Assembly: GCF_000739635.1 (NCBI RefSeq)
Contig: NZ_BATQ01000119.1
Span: forward strand, 1-64,000
Length of the DNA: 64,000 nt
Reading direction: 5' to 3'
Source: Verrucomicrobium sp. BvORR034
GTDB taxonomy: Bacteria > Verrucomicrobiota > Verrucomicrobiia > Verrucomicrobiales > Verrucomicrobiaceae
Every line of letters begins with the position of its first letter. The first letter of the stretch is position 1. This document shows positions 55,256 to 63,338 of this stretch, in pieces. The position numbers and the translations under genes are program-made. The notes below the pieces were generated by a model. It was not told the DNA's origin, did no database searches, and was given only the letters and a program-made list of their open reading frames with translations.

Positions 55256-56224
55256 TTACTGTCCCGTTGCCGTCTGAGCGTTCACCGTCTCATAAGCGAA
55301 CTTGGCCAGCATCTCATGTCCCTTGGCAGTTGGGTGCAGGCCATCGGCAGAGAACAGATGGCGGTCATCGTTGGCTCCGGTGCTCACGTCCGCGAAGCCA
55401 TATTTGCCGGGATCGGCTGCCACGTCCGTGAACTTCGCATGCAGATCCAGTTTGATGATCTGGAGTTGGGGGTAGGCCGCCTGTAGCCTGCCAATGGCGG
55501 CATCCATCTCACGATTGTGGGCGTCGATCGCCTTGGACACCGCCTTGAGCACAGTGGGAGCCTCTGCACCGCCGAGCAGGGTGACCTTGCCCACGAGGGA
55601 TGGAGCCTTTCCTACATCGAAAAGGTTGCCCCACAGCACCTGCTTCACGCCCGCCTTGGCCAAGGCGGTCACTTGAGCCTCGGTGCTCTTGGCCACCTCT
55701 ACGCCCACAGCATCCAGCGTGGCCCAGCGACTGAGAATCTGCTCCGGGGAGATGCAGGCCCGCATCAGATCATTGGCCCCGATCACCACCACATGCAGAG
55801 CTTCGGGTTTGGGTCCGCCGGGGTTGAACTGGGCATTGAGATACCGCCGCGTCACCTGTTGGGTGAGGTTTTGCCCCTTGTTCCGGTCGCTGCTGATCTT
55901 CGCTGTGTACTCTGTGGTAGCGCCACCCACTGCGTAGTTGGTACCTCCGTAGAAATAGGACATGCCGGAAGGCTTGAACTCCGCAGCGTTCAGCATGCTG
56001 GGGCCGGCCAGTTGAGCCACCCAGTTCAGCTTGAACTTGAGATCCGGCTTCCGGGTCTCCGCCATACGGTTGCCCATGTCTGTCAGACTGTCCCCAAAGG
56101 CGACTACCTCCCGCGACTCCGCGCAAACGGCCTGTCCCCAGAGGGCCAGGCTGGCAAAGCAGCCGAGGAGAAGTCCAAAGGAACGACGGGAAAGGCTGGC
56201 GGAGGGGGCAGTCCGGGAAGTCAT
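55256..56224 (-). CDS. SGNH/GDSL-type hydrolase, secreted
   Basis: 322 residues from the ATG at 56224, which begins a signal peptide (LSRRSFGLLLGCFASLALWG, ending near VCAES; the double Arg could make it Tat-like). The frame is open much further upstream, but that part overlaps the tRNA-side region without support. GDSL block I is VVAFGDSLTDMGN with nucleophile Ser, block III is VVIGANDLM with the oxyanion Asn, and block V is DGLHPTAKGHEML with the catalytic Asp-His pair. Family members are esterases or lipases acting on acyl or acetyl groups. It resembles thermolabile-hemolysin/plant-type GDSL lipases in length. It precedes the Ku operon on the same strand with a 174-bp gap. Confidence 0.9.
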   Translation of the reverse strand: MTSRTAPSASLSRRSFGLLLGCFASLALWGQAVCAESREVVAFGDSLTDMGNRMAETRKPDLKFKLNWVAQLAGPSMLNAAEFKPSGMSYFYGGTNYAVGGATTEYTAKISSDRNKGQNLTQQVTRRYLNAQFNPGGPKPEALHVVVIGANDLMRACISPEQILSRWATLDAVGVEVAKSTEAQVTALAKAGVKQVLWGNLFDVGKAPSLVGKVTLLGGAEAPTVLKAVSKAIDAHNREMDAAIGRLQAAYPQLQIIKLDLHAKFTDVAADPGKYGFADVSTGANDDRHLFSADGLHPTAKGHEMLAKFAYETVNAQTATGQ

Positions 56225-56361
56225 GACAAGGCAGATAGCCAAGATGACGACTGTGGCCCTCCCATGGTTACCAGAAAATGGGCAAAGCTCCCCTGCCAAC
56301 CCAAAGCCAGCCACTCCCCCGCCCCGTTCGCCTTCAAACTGAACTCCGCACGAAACATCGC

Positions 56362-56390
56362 TTGCAAACTTGCCGCCTCTCACGTACAAA
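56362..56390 (+). promoter_or_regulatory. Putative tRNA-Arg promoter
   Basis: TTGCAA (56362-56367), a 17-bp spacer and TACAAA (56385-56390) lie 39 bp before tRNA-Arg. Each hexamer matches the sigma-70 consensus at four of six positions, and the whole is similar to the sequence before tRNA-Leu. Confidence 0.45.
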
Positions 56391-56429
56391 TTGCCCCCCT
56401 GTCCACCGCTCTGCGGAAAGAGACCATTT

Positions 56430-56504
56430 GCACCCATAGTTCAACGGATAGAACAGCGGTTTCCGGAACCGCCGATGCAGGTTCGATTCCTGCTGGGTGC
56501 ACCA
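56430..56504 (+). tRNA. tRNA-Arg (anticodon CCG)
   Basis: A 75-nt cloverleaf. The acceptor GCACCCA pairs with TGGGTGC, the D-stem is GTTC/GAAC, and the anticodon stem is GCGGT/ACCGC with loop TTCCGGA, giving anticodon CCG (codon CGG). The T-arm is GCAGG-TTCGATT-CCTGC, discriminator A is followed by an encoded CCA. The next ~260 bp (56505-56767) show no gene. Confidence 0.96.
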
Positions 56505-56767
56505 CAATACGTCCCTCCAGGCGCTGTCAGGTGGACGAACGACATCAAGCCCCCTTGCGCGTACCCGATGGAGTCGGCTGAATCCGCAATTCTGGCCAAC
56601 CTCTGCACGGCCTCTTCTGGGGACGCATCTTGGGCTCAGGCAGATCTGCCGTGATTACCGCCCGCTGCCCACTGTCAGGCCGCCTTGGCCGCTTCTTAAA
56701 TGCATCTCTTGTTTCGTACTTCGAAAGCATGAAGGTCAGGGGATCACACTCTCCAGAAAAACGAACC

Positions 56768-57568
56768 CTACCCCGCCCCATCCCCGGCCCCCTTTGTCAG
56801 CGGAGCAAGCAGGGCGGAATGCACCACCGCAACCGTATAGTCTCGATTGAGCTTGGAGATCCATCGTATGCCGATCCGTTTGGGACACGCGGCTTCGCAC
56901 TCGTACTGGTTGGTACAATTGCCGAAACCCGCATCATCCATGGCCTTCACCATGCCTAGCACTCGACGGTGTTTCTCGGGCTGGCCCTGGGGCAGCATGT
57001 TGAACTGGCCCGCTTTGGCCGCTGTGAAGAGCATGGCACTGGCGTTCTTGCACGACGCCACGCAAGCACCGCAGCCAATGCACTCGGCGGCGTCCATGGC
57101 GGAGTCCGCCACTTCCTTTGAGATGGGCAGGGCATTGGCATCCTGCGCGGAGCCGGTGCGCACACTTACAAAGCCGCCTGCGGCCATGATGCGATCAAAC
57201 CCGGTCCGGTCCACCATCAAATCCTTGATGACGGGGAAGGCGCTGGCGCGAAAGGGCTCCACCCAGATGGTGTCACCATCGTGGAAGGTCCGCATGTGCA
57301 GCTGGCAGGTGGTGGTGCCGCCCTGTGGACCGTGCGGGATCCCATTGATGACCATGCCACAGGTGCCGCAGATGCCTTCCCGGCAGTCGTGGTCAAAGAC
57401 GACCGGATCCCCGGTGGTGGAAATGAGCTTCTGGTTGACGATGTCCAGCATCTCCAGAAAGGAGGCGGTCTCGGGAATCTCCGGGGCTTCAATTTCCTGA
57501 AACCACCCCTCAGCCTGGGGGCCGGGCTGACGCCAGATTTTCAGATGCAGGTTCAGAGTGCGGGCCAT
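56768..57568 (-). CDS. sdhB: Succinate dehydrogenase/fumarate reductase iron-sulfur subunit
   Basis: 266 residues from the ATG at 57568 (the frame opens earlier, without support). It carries the three Fe-S centres that pass electrons from the flavoprotein to the membrane quinone site. The [2Fe-2S] centre is CREGICGTC with Cys62, 67, 70 and later Cys88. The [4Fe-4S] and [3Fe-4S] centres are [11 protein letters not shown] (163, 166, 169, 173) and [11 protein letters not shown] (218, 224, 228). The CIGCGACVA form fits the type B, cytochrome b558-linked group. It is the last gene of the sdhCAB run and lies 44 bp after sdhA. Confidence 0.96.
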   Translation of the reverse strand: MARTLNLHLKIWRQPGPQAEGWFQEIEAPEIPETASFLEMLDIVNQKLISTTGDPVVFDHDCREGICGTCGMVINGIPHGPQGGTTTCQLHMRTFHDGDTIWVEPFRASAFPVIKDLMVDRTGFDRIMAAGGFVSVRTGSAQDANALPISKEVADSAMDAAECIGCGACVASCKNASAMLFTAAKAGQFNMLPQGQPEKHRRVLGMVKAMDDAGFGNCTNQYECEAACPKRIGIRWISKLNRDYTVAVVHSALLAPLTKGAGDGAG

Positions 57569-57612
57569 GGGGAACGACGGTTGGAAGGTTGACTTAAGGA
57601 CAGGCGGCACGG

Positions 57613-59622
57613 TCAGACGTAGCTGCGCACGGCGAGATGAGCTTCCTCGAACTGGAGGTGCTCCTTATGGAGCACGGGTCGGCCAGTGTCCCCGGTGTAT
57701 TCCCAGGCGGCCACATAGGTGAAGTCCTCGTCATTGCGCCTGGCCTCGCCCGCCTGACCGAGCTTTAGCGCTTCATCCTCTTTGGTGTACTGATGCTCCA
57801 CCCGGAAGTGTCCGCCGCAGCTCTCCTCGCGGTGCAGCGCATCGATGCACATCAGTTCGCCGAACTCCAGGAAGTCCGCCAGGCGACCGGCCTTTTCCAG
57901 CTCCTGATTGAGGTCCGCGCTGCTGCCTGGCACCGTCACTCCCGCCCAGAACTCCTCGCGCAGGCCCGGTAACCGCGCCAGCGCCCGCTCCAGGCCCCCC
58001 TTACTGCGCGCCATGCCGCATTCGTCCCACATGAGCAGCCCCAGTTCGCGGTGAAAACTGTCTACGGAGCGTTTCCCTTTGATGTCGAGCAGCTTCTTCG
58101 TGCGAGCATTTACCGCCTCCGTCGTCTCGCGAAAAGCTGCATGTTCCGCCGACACCGCGCCCGGCTTCTGTGTGGCCAGATACGGTGCAATGGTCGTGGG
58201 GATCACGAAGTACCCGTCTGCCAGCCCTTGCATGAGCGCGCTGGCCCCCAGGCGGTTCGCGCCGTGGTCAGAGAAGTTGGCTTCCCCCAGGACGAAGAGG
58301 CCGGGCAGATTGCTCATCAAGTTATAGTCCACCCACAGGCCGCCCATCGTGTAGTGCACAGCGGGGTAGATGCGCATGGGCCGCTCGTACCCACTCTCTC
58401 CGGTGATTTGCTGATACATCTCAAACAGGTTCCCGTACTTCTCCGCCACCACCGCCTTGCCCAGACCGCGCAGATCGGACTCCGCCAGTTCCCTGCCTCC
58501 GGCCCGGTCCTTGCCATAACGCAGGATGGCCTCTGCGAAATCCAGATACACCCCCAGCCCGCCAGGACCCACTCCCCGCCCCTCATCGCAGGCCTCCTTC
58601 GCACTGCGGCTGGAGATGTCACGCGGGGCCAGATTTCCGTAGCTCGGGTACTTGCGCTCTAAATAGTAGTCCCGGTCGTCCTCGGCAATCTCGTTGGGGT
58701 GCCTGCCGCAGTCCTCCTTCTTCTTCGGCACCCACACGCGGCCATCATTGCGGAGAGACTCCGACATGAGCGTGAGCTTGCTCTGGTAGTCCCCGCTCAC
58801 CGGAATGCATGTGGGGTGGATCTGGGTGTAGCAGGGGTTGGCAAAGAGGGCCCCTTTTCTGTGCGCCCTCCAGATGGCCGTGGTGTTGCAGCCTTTGGCG
58901 TTAGTGGAAAGGTAGAAGACATTCCCATAACCGCCGGTGGCCAGCAGCACCGCATCCCCGGCGTGTACGGTCACCTTCCCCGTCACCAGATCCCGCACCA
59001 CGATGCCCTTCGCATGCCCGTCCACCACCACCAGGTCCAGCATCTCCGTTCTAGGAAACATCTGAACGTTCCCACGGGCGATCTCCTTGGTCAGCGCGGA
59101 GTAGGCACCCAGCAGGAGCTGCTGCCCCGTTTGTCCGCGGGCGTAGAAGGTGCGACTCACCTGGGAGCCACCAAAGGAACGGTTCGCCAGCAGGCCGCCG
59201 TACTCCCGTGCCAGGGGCACGCCCTGGGCCACGCACTGGTCGATGATGGCGGAACTCACCTCCGCCAGGCGATACACGTTGGCCTCCCGCGCACGAAAGT
59301 CGCCGCCCTTGATCGTGTCGTAGAAGAGGCGGTGGACCGAGTCCCCGTCGTTCTGGTAGTTTTTGGCCGCATTGATGCCCCCCTGCGCCGCGATACTGTG
59401 CGCCCGCCGGGCCGAGTCCTGGTAGCAGAAGCATTTCACCTTGTACCCCAGCTCAGAGAGAGTGGCCCCCGCGGAGGCCCCGGCAAGACCGCTGCCGACC
59501 ACTAAAACGGTAAACTTCCGCTTGTTTGCCGGGTTGATCAGCTTGGAGTCCTGCTTGTGTTTGGTCCATTTCTGGGCCAGGGGCCCCGCGGGGATTTTTG
59601 CATCGAGCACGATAGTAGACAT
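57613..59622 (-). CDS. sdhA: Succinate dehydrogenase/fumarate reductase flavoprotein subunit
   Basis: 669 residues from the ATG at 59622, which starts [19 protein letters not shown], the type B family N-terminus; the upstream extension overlaps sdhC. FAD binding is through [12 protein letters not shown] (about 41-52) and covalent attachment at His75 in [14 protein letters not shown]. Substrate and catalytic regions include [17 protein letters not shown]-type [23 protein letters not shown] and [19 protein letters not shown]. The enzyme interconverts succinate and fumarate on the cytoplasmic side of the membrane. Large insertions typical of the Bacteroidetes/Verrucomicrobia type B enzyme are present. 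sdhC is 47 bp upstream and sdhB 44 bp downstream. Confidence 0.96.
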   Translation of the reverse strand: MSTIVLDAKIPAGPLAQKWTKHKQDSKLINPANKRKFTVLVVGSGLAGASAGATLSELGYKVKCFCYQDSARRAHSIAAQGGINAAKNYQNDGDSVHRLFYDTIKGGDFRAREANVYRLAEVSSAIIDQCVAQGVPLAREYGGLLANRSFGGSQVSRTFYARGQTGQQLLLGAYSALTKEIARGNVQMFPRTEMLDLVVVDGHAKGIVVRDLVTGKVTVHAGDAVLLATGGYGNVFYLSTNAKGCNTTAIWRAHRKGALFANPCYTQIHPTCIPVSGDYQSKLTLMSESLRNDGRVWVPKKKEDCGRHPNEIAEDDRDYYLERKYPSYGNLAPRDISSRSAKEACDEGRGVGPGGLGVYLDFAEAILRYGKDRAGGRELAESDLRGLGKAVVAEKYGNLFEMYQQITGESGYERPMRIYPAVHYTMGGLWVDYNLMSNLPGLFVLGEANFSDHGANRLGASALMQGLADGYFVIPTTIAPYLATQKPGAVSAEHAAFRETTEAVNARTKKLLDIKGKRSVDSFHRELGLLMWDECGMARSKGGLERALARLPGLREEFWAGVTVPGSSADLNQELEKAGRLADFLEFGELMCIDALHREESCGGHFRVEHQYTKEDEALKLGQAGEARRNDEDFTYVAAWEYTGDTGRPVLHKEHLQFEEAHLAVRSYV

Positions 59623-59669
59623 GGGTGCGGGATGTTGAAGGATGGATGAACGCGCCGGTTCGAGTTGGC

Positions 59670-60371
59670 TCAGTGAACCCACTTGAACCAGACCGCGAAT
59701 ACGATGAGGGCATTTCCCATAAAGATGACCGCGGCATAAACCCGGCCCAGATTCTTGAAGGTGCCCATGGTGCGCGGCGTGGTGATGCCCAGCGTCTGGA
59801 ACATGCTGCTCACCCCGTGACTGAGGTGGGAGCACAGCATGGCCATGGCGATGAGATAGAAGACCGAAGCCGGCCACCAGGTGAATCCGGCGATGACCAT
59901 GCGGTACACGTCATGCACCGTCTCTCCGTGCAGGGTGGTCTTGTAGGTGCCATACTCGTTGCCCACCCGGAGGGTAAAATGCAGCAGGTGGTACACGATG
60001 AAGGCCAGCAGCGTAAGCCCGCTGAAGATCATGGTGCGGGAGGATCGCGTGGCCTGGATGGTTGCATCATACCCGTAGCGCCCGGGGCGGGCCGCACGGT
60101 TCTCCCTGGTGAGCTGGACGGTCAGCACCACATGAACAACGGTGCACGCCAGCAGGCCCAGACGCGCCACCCACACGCCCATGCCATGCAACATCGTCTG
60201 GAGGAAGTGACCATACTCGTTAATGGCGTCCGGCCCGGCAAAGATGAGGAGGTTCCCGATCAGGTGACCTAGCACAAAGCCCGCCAGCACCGCTCCAGTC
60301 AGGGCAACCAGGACTTTCTTGCCAATGGAGGAGCCGATCGTCAACGACATCGCCTGCGTCAGAGTGCTCAT
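59670..60371 (-). CDS. sdhC: Succinate dehydrogenase cytochrome b558 subunit
   Basis: A 233-residue membrane anchor with five predicted transmembrane helices (about 18-45, 63-87, 113-135, 158-182 and 204-228). Histidines suited to binding two hemes b lie at helix positions: [30 protein letters not shown] and LCSHLSHG. This matches the single-subunit type B anchor (Bacillus SdhC, TIGR02046) that exchanges electrons with menaquinone. With a low-potential quinone such enzymes can run as fumarate reductases. It is the first gene of sdhCAB and lies about 60 bp after the DUF1269 gene. Confidence 0.93.
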   Translation of the reverse strand: MSTLTQAMSLTIGSSIGKKVLVALTGAVLAGFVLGHLIGNLLIFAGPDAINEYGHFLQTMLHGMGVWVARLGLLACTVVHVVLTVQLTRENRAARPGRYGYDATIQATRSSRTMIFSGLTLLAFIVYHLLHFTLRVGNEYGTYKTTLHGETVHDVYRMVIAGFTWWPASVFYLIAMAMLCSHLSHGVSSMFQTLGITTPRTMGTFKNLGRVYAAVIFMGNALIVFAVWFKWVH

Positions 60372-60433
60372 GATCGTGATGGGATGAGGTGGGATCAGGT
60401 TACAGGTGAAAGTGAAAAGGCGGGTAGGCAGGC

Positions 60434-60991
60434 TCAGGCAGCGCCCGGTGCCGGGCCGGGCTCCGCCTTCTCCAGCAGGGCCCGCAGTCGTGCTTCATTC
60501 TCCGGTGGCAGGGGCGCCTGCAGCACGCGGCACCGCCCAGCGAACCCCTGCAGCGCGGCGATGACCTCGTCTGGATTGGACGACTGGCGCACCAGTGCAA
60601 AGAGGGCCGAGGTGCCGTTGGTGAAGGAACTCCCCAGCTCCCGCATGAAGGCATCGCTGATGCCCACATCACTGAGCCGGCCCGAGATCGCCCCGATGCC
60701 AAAGCCGAGCAACACTCCCGCGGGATTCAGAAAGACAATCGAGGCCAGCAGCCCGGCGAAGGAGCCGTAGGTCGCGCCGATCACCGCCAGGTTGTCCTGC
60801 TGGTGCAGTGTCACCCGGCCGAGCTCATCCCGCACCACCACGACCATCTCCACCGCATCCATCGTCCGGCGGTCGCGCAGGCCAGCCAGGGTGCCCCGCA
60901 TTGCAAATGCCTCGGACACGTTGTCGAAGGCCACCACCACGAGCCGGGTTTCGGGAAGGCCCTGATCATTGTCTGGTTGTTTCATCGACAT
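60434..60991 (-). CDS. DUF1269 family membrane protein
   Basis: 185 residues. The opening TRLVVVAFDNVSEAFAMRGTLAGL and MVVVVRDELGRVTLHQ, then a glycine-rich hydrophobic hairpin (IGATYGSFAGLLASIVFLNPAGVLLGFGIGAISGRL, about 70-108) and a soluble C-terminal part (FMRELGSSFTNGTSALFALV), match DUF1269. The fold resembles TM2-less, Gly-zipper hairpin proteins; the function is unknown. Its stop lies about 60 bp before sdhC and its start is 5 bp after the PduL C-half stop, so it is probably translationally linked to the fermentative genes. Confidence 0.85.
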   Translation of the reverse strand: MSMKQPDNDQGLPETRLVVVAFDNVSEAFAMRGTLAGLRDRRTMDAVEMVVVVRDELGRVTLHQQDNLAVIGATYGSFAGLLASIVFLNPAGVLLGFGIGAISGRLSDVGISDAFMRELGSSFTNGTSALFALVRQSSNPDEVIAALQGFAGRCRVLQAPLPPENEARLRALLEKAEPGPAPGAA

Positions 60992-60996
60992 AGTTT

Positions 60997-61368
60997 TCAG
61001 CCGTCCTCCTGGATGCCATCAATGTACCCCTGGGCTCCGTTGCCCAGGTTGGCCGCGTTGGCTTCATCCGTGTCAATGTGCATGGCCAGGGCGAAGCTGG
61101 GGTCCACCCGGATCCGCACATCGCCAAAGATCAGCTCACGGTCCCCCTGCACGCGGATGCGCACCGTGCCCTTGTCCCGCACACCGTACCGCAGGGCATC
61201 TGCCGGCGTCATGTGGATGTGGCGCAGGGCGCAGATGACGCCCTGGTCCAGGTTCACACTGCCCGCCGGCCCCTCCAGCGTGCAGCCGGGCGAGCCCGCG
61301 ATATCGCCAGACTCACGGATGGGCGGCTGGATGCCTAGCTTGAACTGCTCCGTCATCGCGATCTCCAC
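60997..61368 (-). CDS. PduL-type phosphotransacylase, C-terminal half (continuation after amber codon)
   Basis: 123 residues beginning at the codon immediately after the TAG that ends the upstream gene, in the same frame; GTG at 61368 or ATG at 61356 could restart translation. The sequence is the second half of PduL: QFKLGIQPPIRESGDIAG, GSVNLDQGVICALRHIHMTP with zinc ligands His50 and His52, and ALAMHIDTDEANA with His97. PduL exchanges CoA and phosphate on acetyl- or propionyl groups and needs histidines from both halves of its duplicated beta-barrel. This fragment alone should therefore be inactive unless it pairs with the upstream half or is made by readthrough. A CAG at the TAG position would give the usual family residue Gln. 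Confidence 0.85.
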   Translation of the reverse strand: MEIAMTEQFKLGIQPPIRESGDIAGSPGCTLEGPAGSVNLDQGVICALRHIHMTPADALRYGVRDKGTVRIRVQGDRELIFGDVRIRVDPSFALAMHIDTDEANAANLGNGAQGYIDGIQEDG

Positions 61369-63309
61369 CTAGGTGGCCTTTCGCACCGGACCCAGCACCC
61401 GCACTCGCTCGATGCGTCCCTTCGGCCCCACGATGGTCAACTGCTCCTTGCAGGCATACTGCCCGGGCTGGGAGAGGTCTGCATGCTTTGTGAGCTGGTG
61501 TCCGGGGCCAAAGAGCGCCTCCACATCCAACGGGGAGAGATGGATGTGGTGTGCAGAAACTTCGATGGGTACTGGTGCATGGCGGCAGGCATCACTGGCC
61601 CTTACCAGGCAGTCCCGTGCGAGCACCCGCAGGGTCTCCCGGGCGATCATGCGCTCCTCGTCCGTGGGCACCACCAGCACCGTCACCGGGGAGTCCGGCG
61701 CGGAGATAGGGCTCACGGCCCCTGTGACCACACGGCGGTTGAGTTCCTCATCCAGCACGATGCCCATGCAGCCCAGCCCCTGGAGCGCAGTGGCACGCAC
61801 ACCGGCACTCCCCTGCCCGATGCCTGCGGTGAAGAGCACCACATCCACCCCTCCCATGGCAGCGATGTAAGCACCGATGTACTTCCGCACCCGGTAACAG
61901 AAAACCTTGAGCGCCGTGAGCGCCCGGGCGTCGCCTTGCTCCACCTCTCGCATGTCACTGGACACCCCGGAGAGCCCCAGCAGACCGCTGCGGCGGTTCA
62001 ACATTTCATCGAACTGCTCCGGCGTCATCCCCTCCGTGCGAGCCAGGTGGGCGGCCACTCCGGGGTCAATATCGCCGCAGCGGGTGCCCATGAGCAGCCC
62101 CTCCCCAGGCGTGAGCCCCATGGAGGTGTCCACGGAGCGACCGTGGTCGATGGCGCAAACCGAGGCGCCGTTGCCCAGATGGCAGCTGATGATGCGCAGG
62201 TCCCGTGGCCTCCGCCGCAGGTGCTGCGCGGCCGCCAGCGTCACGTAGCCGTGGGATGAGCCGTGAAAGCCGTAGCGCCGCACACCCTTTGTTTCATAGT
62301 ACTCATACGGCAGCCCGTAGAGGTAGGCCTGGCTGGGCAGGGTGGCGTGAAATGCGGTGTCAAACACGGCCACATGAGGAACGCCGGGCAGGACCCGCCG
62401 GGCCTCGCGGATGCCGGCGGCATTCACGGGATTGTGCAGCGGGGCCAGAGCTCCCAGGGACTCGATCTCAGCAAGGACAGCGTCATCGATGACCATGGCA
62501 CTGGAGAACTTCTCCCCGCCATGCACCACGCGGTGCCCCACCACTGTCACGGCCGTGCGGTCGTCGCGGTCCTTCAGCACGCCCGCCTCCGGATGCCCCA
62601 GGGCGGCCTGCATGGCCTGAAACGCTTCAGCAAAACCCCCGCCTGGGAGATCCTGCTGCAGCTCCCCCTTCGCACCGCGCTGGCTGAGCCGCATGCCCGG
62701 CTGGCCAATGCGCTCCACCTGCCCGGCCACCGTCAGGTCCGGCTGCTCCGTGTCAAAGTACCGGTACTTGAGCGAGGACGAGCCGCAGTTGATCACCAGA
62801 ATGCGCTCCGGGCGTTCGCCCTTGAGTTCGAGGAGCTCACCATCCCCCTGCCTCCGGCCCGCCACCGCCACCGCCCGGGCTGGGTCCTGCAGGGCCAGCT
62901 GCACCCGGCTGCTTACCGTCATGGCGATGAGCTGTGCCGCACCCGGATTCGCCATGATGCGCGTCTGAAACAGGGTCAGAGGCACCAGCAACACCCGGCA
63001 CGGGGTGACCGCCACCAGGTCAGCCACAGCCGGGTCTCCGCTCATCAGCGCCAGCTCGCCAAAGGTGCCGCCGGCGTGGATCTCCCCGAGGGGGCCATCC
63101 GCCTCCCCGGTTGCCGGAATGAAGGCCTGGATCGTCCCCTCCAGCAGCACACCCAGGAAATGCACCTCATCCCCGCCGTGCAGGACCACCTCCCCCGCCC
63201 GACAGCTCCGCACCAGGGATCCCTCCACCAGCTCGCGACGCTGTGCGTCCGTGAAGTGGGAGAGCAGTGGAACGCTCGTGTTGACAAAGGCCAGATCACT
63301 CACACTCAT
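61369..63309 (-). CDS. Fusion: cNMP-binding-like domain, acetate kinase, PduL N-terminal half
   Basis: 646 residues, ATG at 63309. Residues 10 to about 140 resemble a Crp/cyclic-nucleotide-binding domain (GEVVLHGGDEVHFLGVLLEG, GGTFGELALMSGDPAVAD). The usual phosphate-binding Arg of the PRxA motif is Ala, so binding of cAMP or cGMP is doubtful. Residues about 168-565 are a complete acetate kinase: LVINCGSSSLKY, GHRVVHGG, FDTAFH, RRYGFHGSSH, CHLGNGASVCAI, GDIDPG and FTAGIGQGS. Residues about 572-646 are the first half of PduL (VSAHHIHLS with His588 and His590, then DLSQPGQYACKEQ and IERVRVLGPVR). It ends at TAG (61369-61371), and the PduL sequence continues directly in frame. It combines acyl-CoA to acyl-phosphate to ATP chemistry in one chain. 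aspA is 29 bp upstream. Confidence 0.9.
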   Translation of the reverse strand: MSVSDLAFVNTSVPLLSHFTDAQRRELVEGSLVRSCRAGEVVLHGGDEVHFLGVLLEGTIQAFIPATGEADGPLGEIHAGGTFGELALMSGDPAVADLVAVTPCRVLLVPLTLFQTRIMANPGAAQLIAMTVSSRVQLALQDPARAVAVAGRRQGDGELLELKGERPERILVINCGSSSLKYRYFDTEQPDLTVAGQVERIGQPGMRLSQRGAKGELQQDLPGGGFAEAFQAMQAALGHPEAGVLKDRDDRTAVTVVGHRVVHGGEKFSSAMVIDDAVLAEIESLGALAPLHNPVNAAGIREARRVLPGVPHVAVFDTAFHATLPSQAYLYGLPYEYYETKGVRRYGFHGSSHGYVTLAAAQHLRRRPRDLRIISCHLGNGASVCAIDHGRSVDTSMGLTPGEGLLMGTRCGDIDPGVAAHLARTEGMTPEQFDEMLNRRSGLLGLSGVSSDMREVEQGDARALTALKVFCYRVRKYIGAYIAAMGGVDVVLFTAGIGQGSAGVRATALQGLGCMGIVLDEELNRRVVTGAVSPISAPDSPVTVLVVPTDEERMIARETLRVLARDCLVRASDACRHAPVPIEVSAHHIHLSPLDVEALFGPGHQLTKHADLSQPGQYACKEQLTIVGPKGRIERVRVLGPVRKAT

Positions 63310-63338
63310 GGCAGCATGCTTAGATCGTTTCCTCTATC

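Noticed and set aside
59623-59877. N-terminal extension of sdhA upstream of 59622
   Set aside because: It overlaps the sdhC coding region and lacks family similarity; the conserved N-terminus begins at MSTIVLDAK.
61369-61371. TAG as a pyrrolysine codon
   Set aside because: There is no pyl gene in the window, and Gln is the expected residue; a nonsense change, error or readthrough is simpler.
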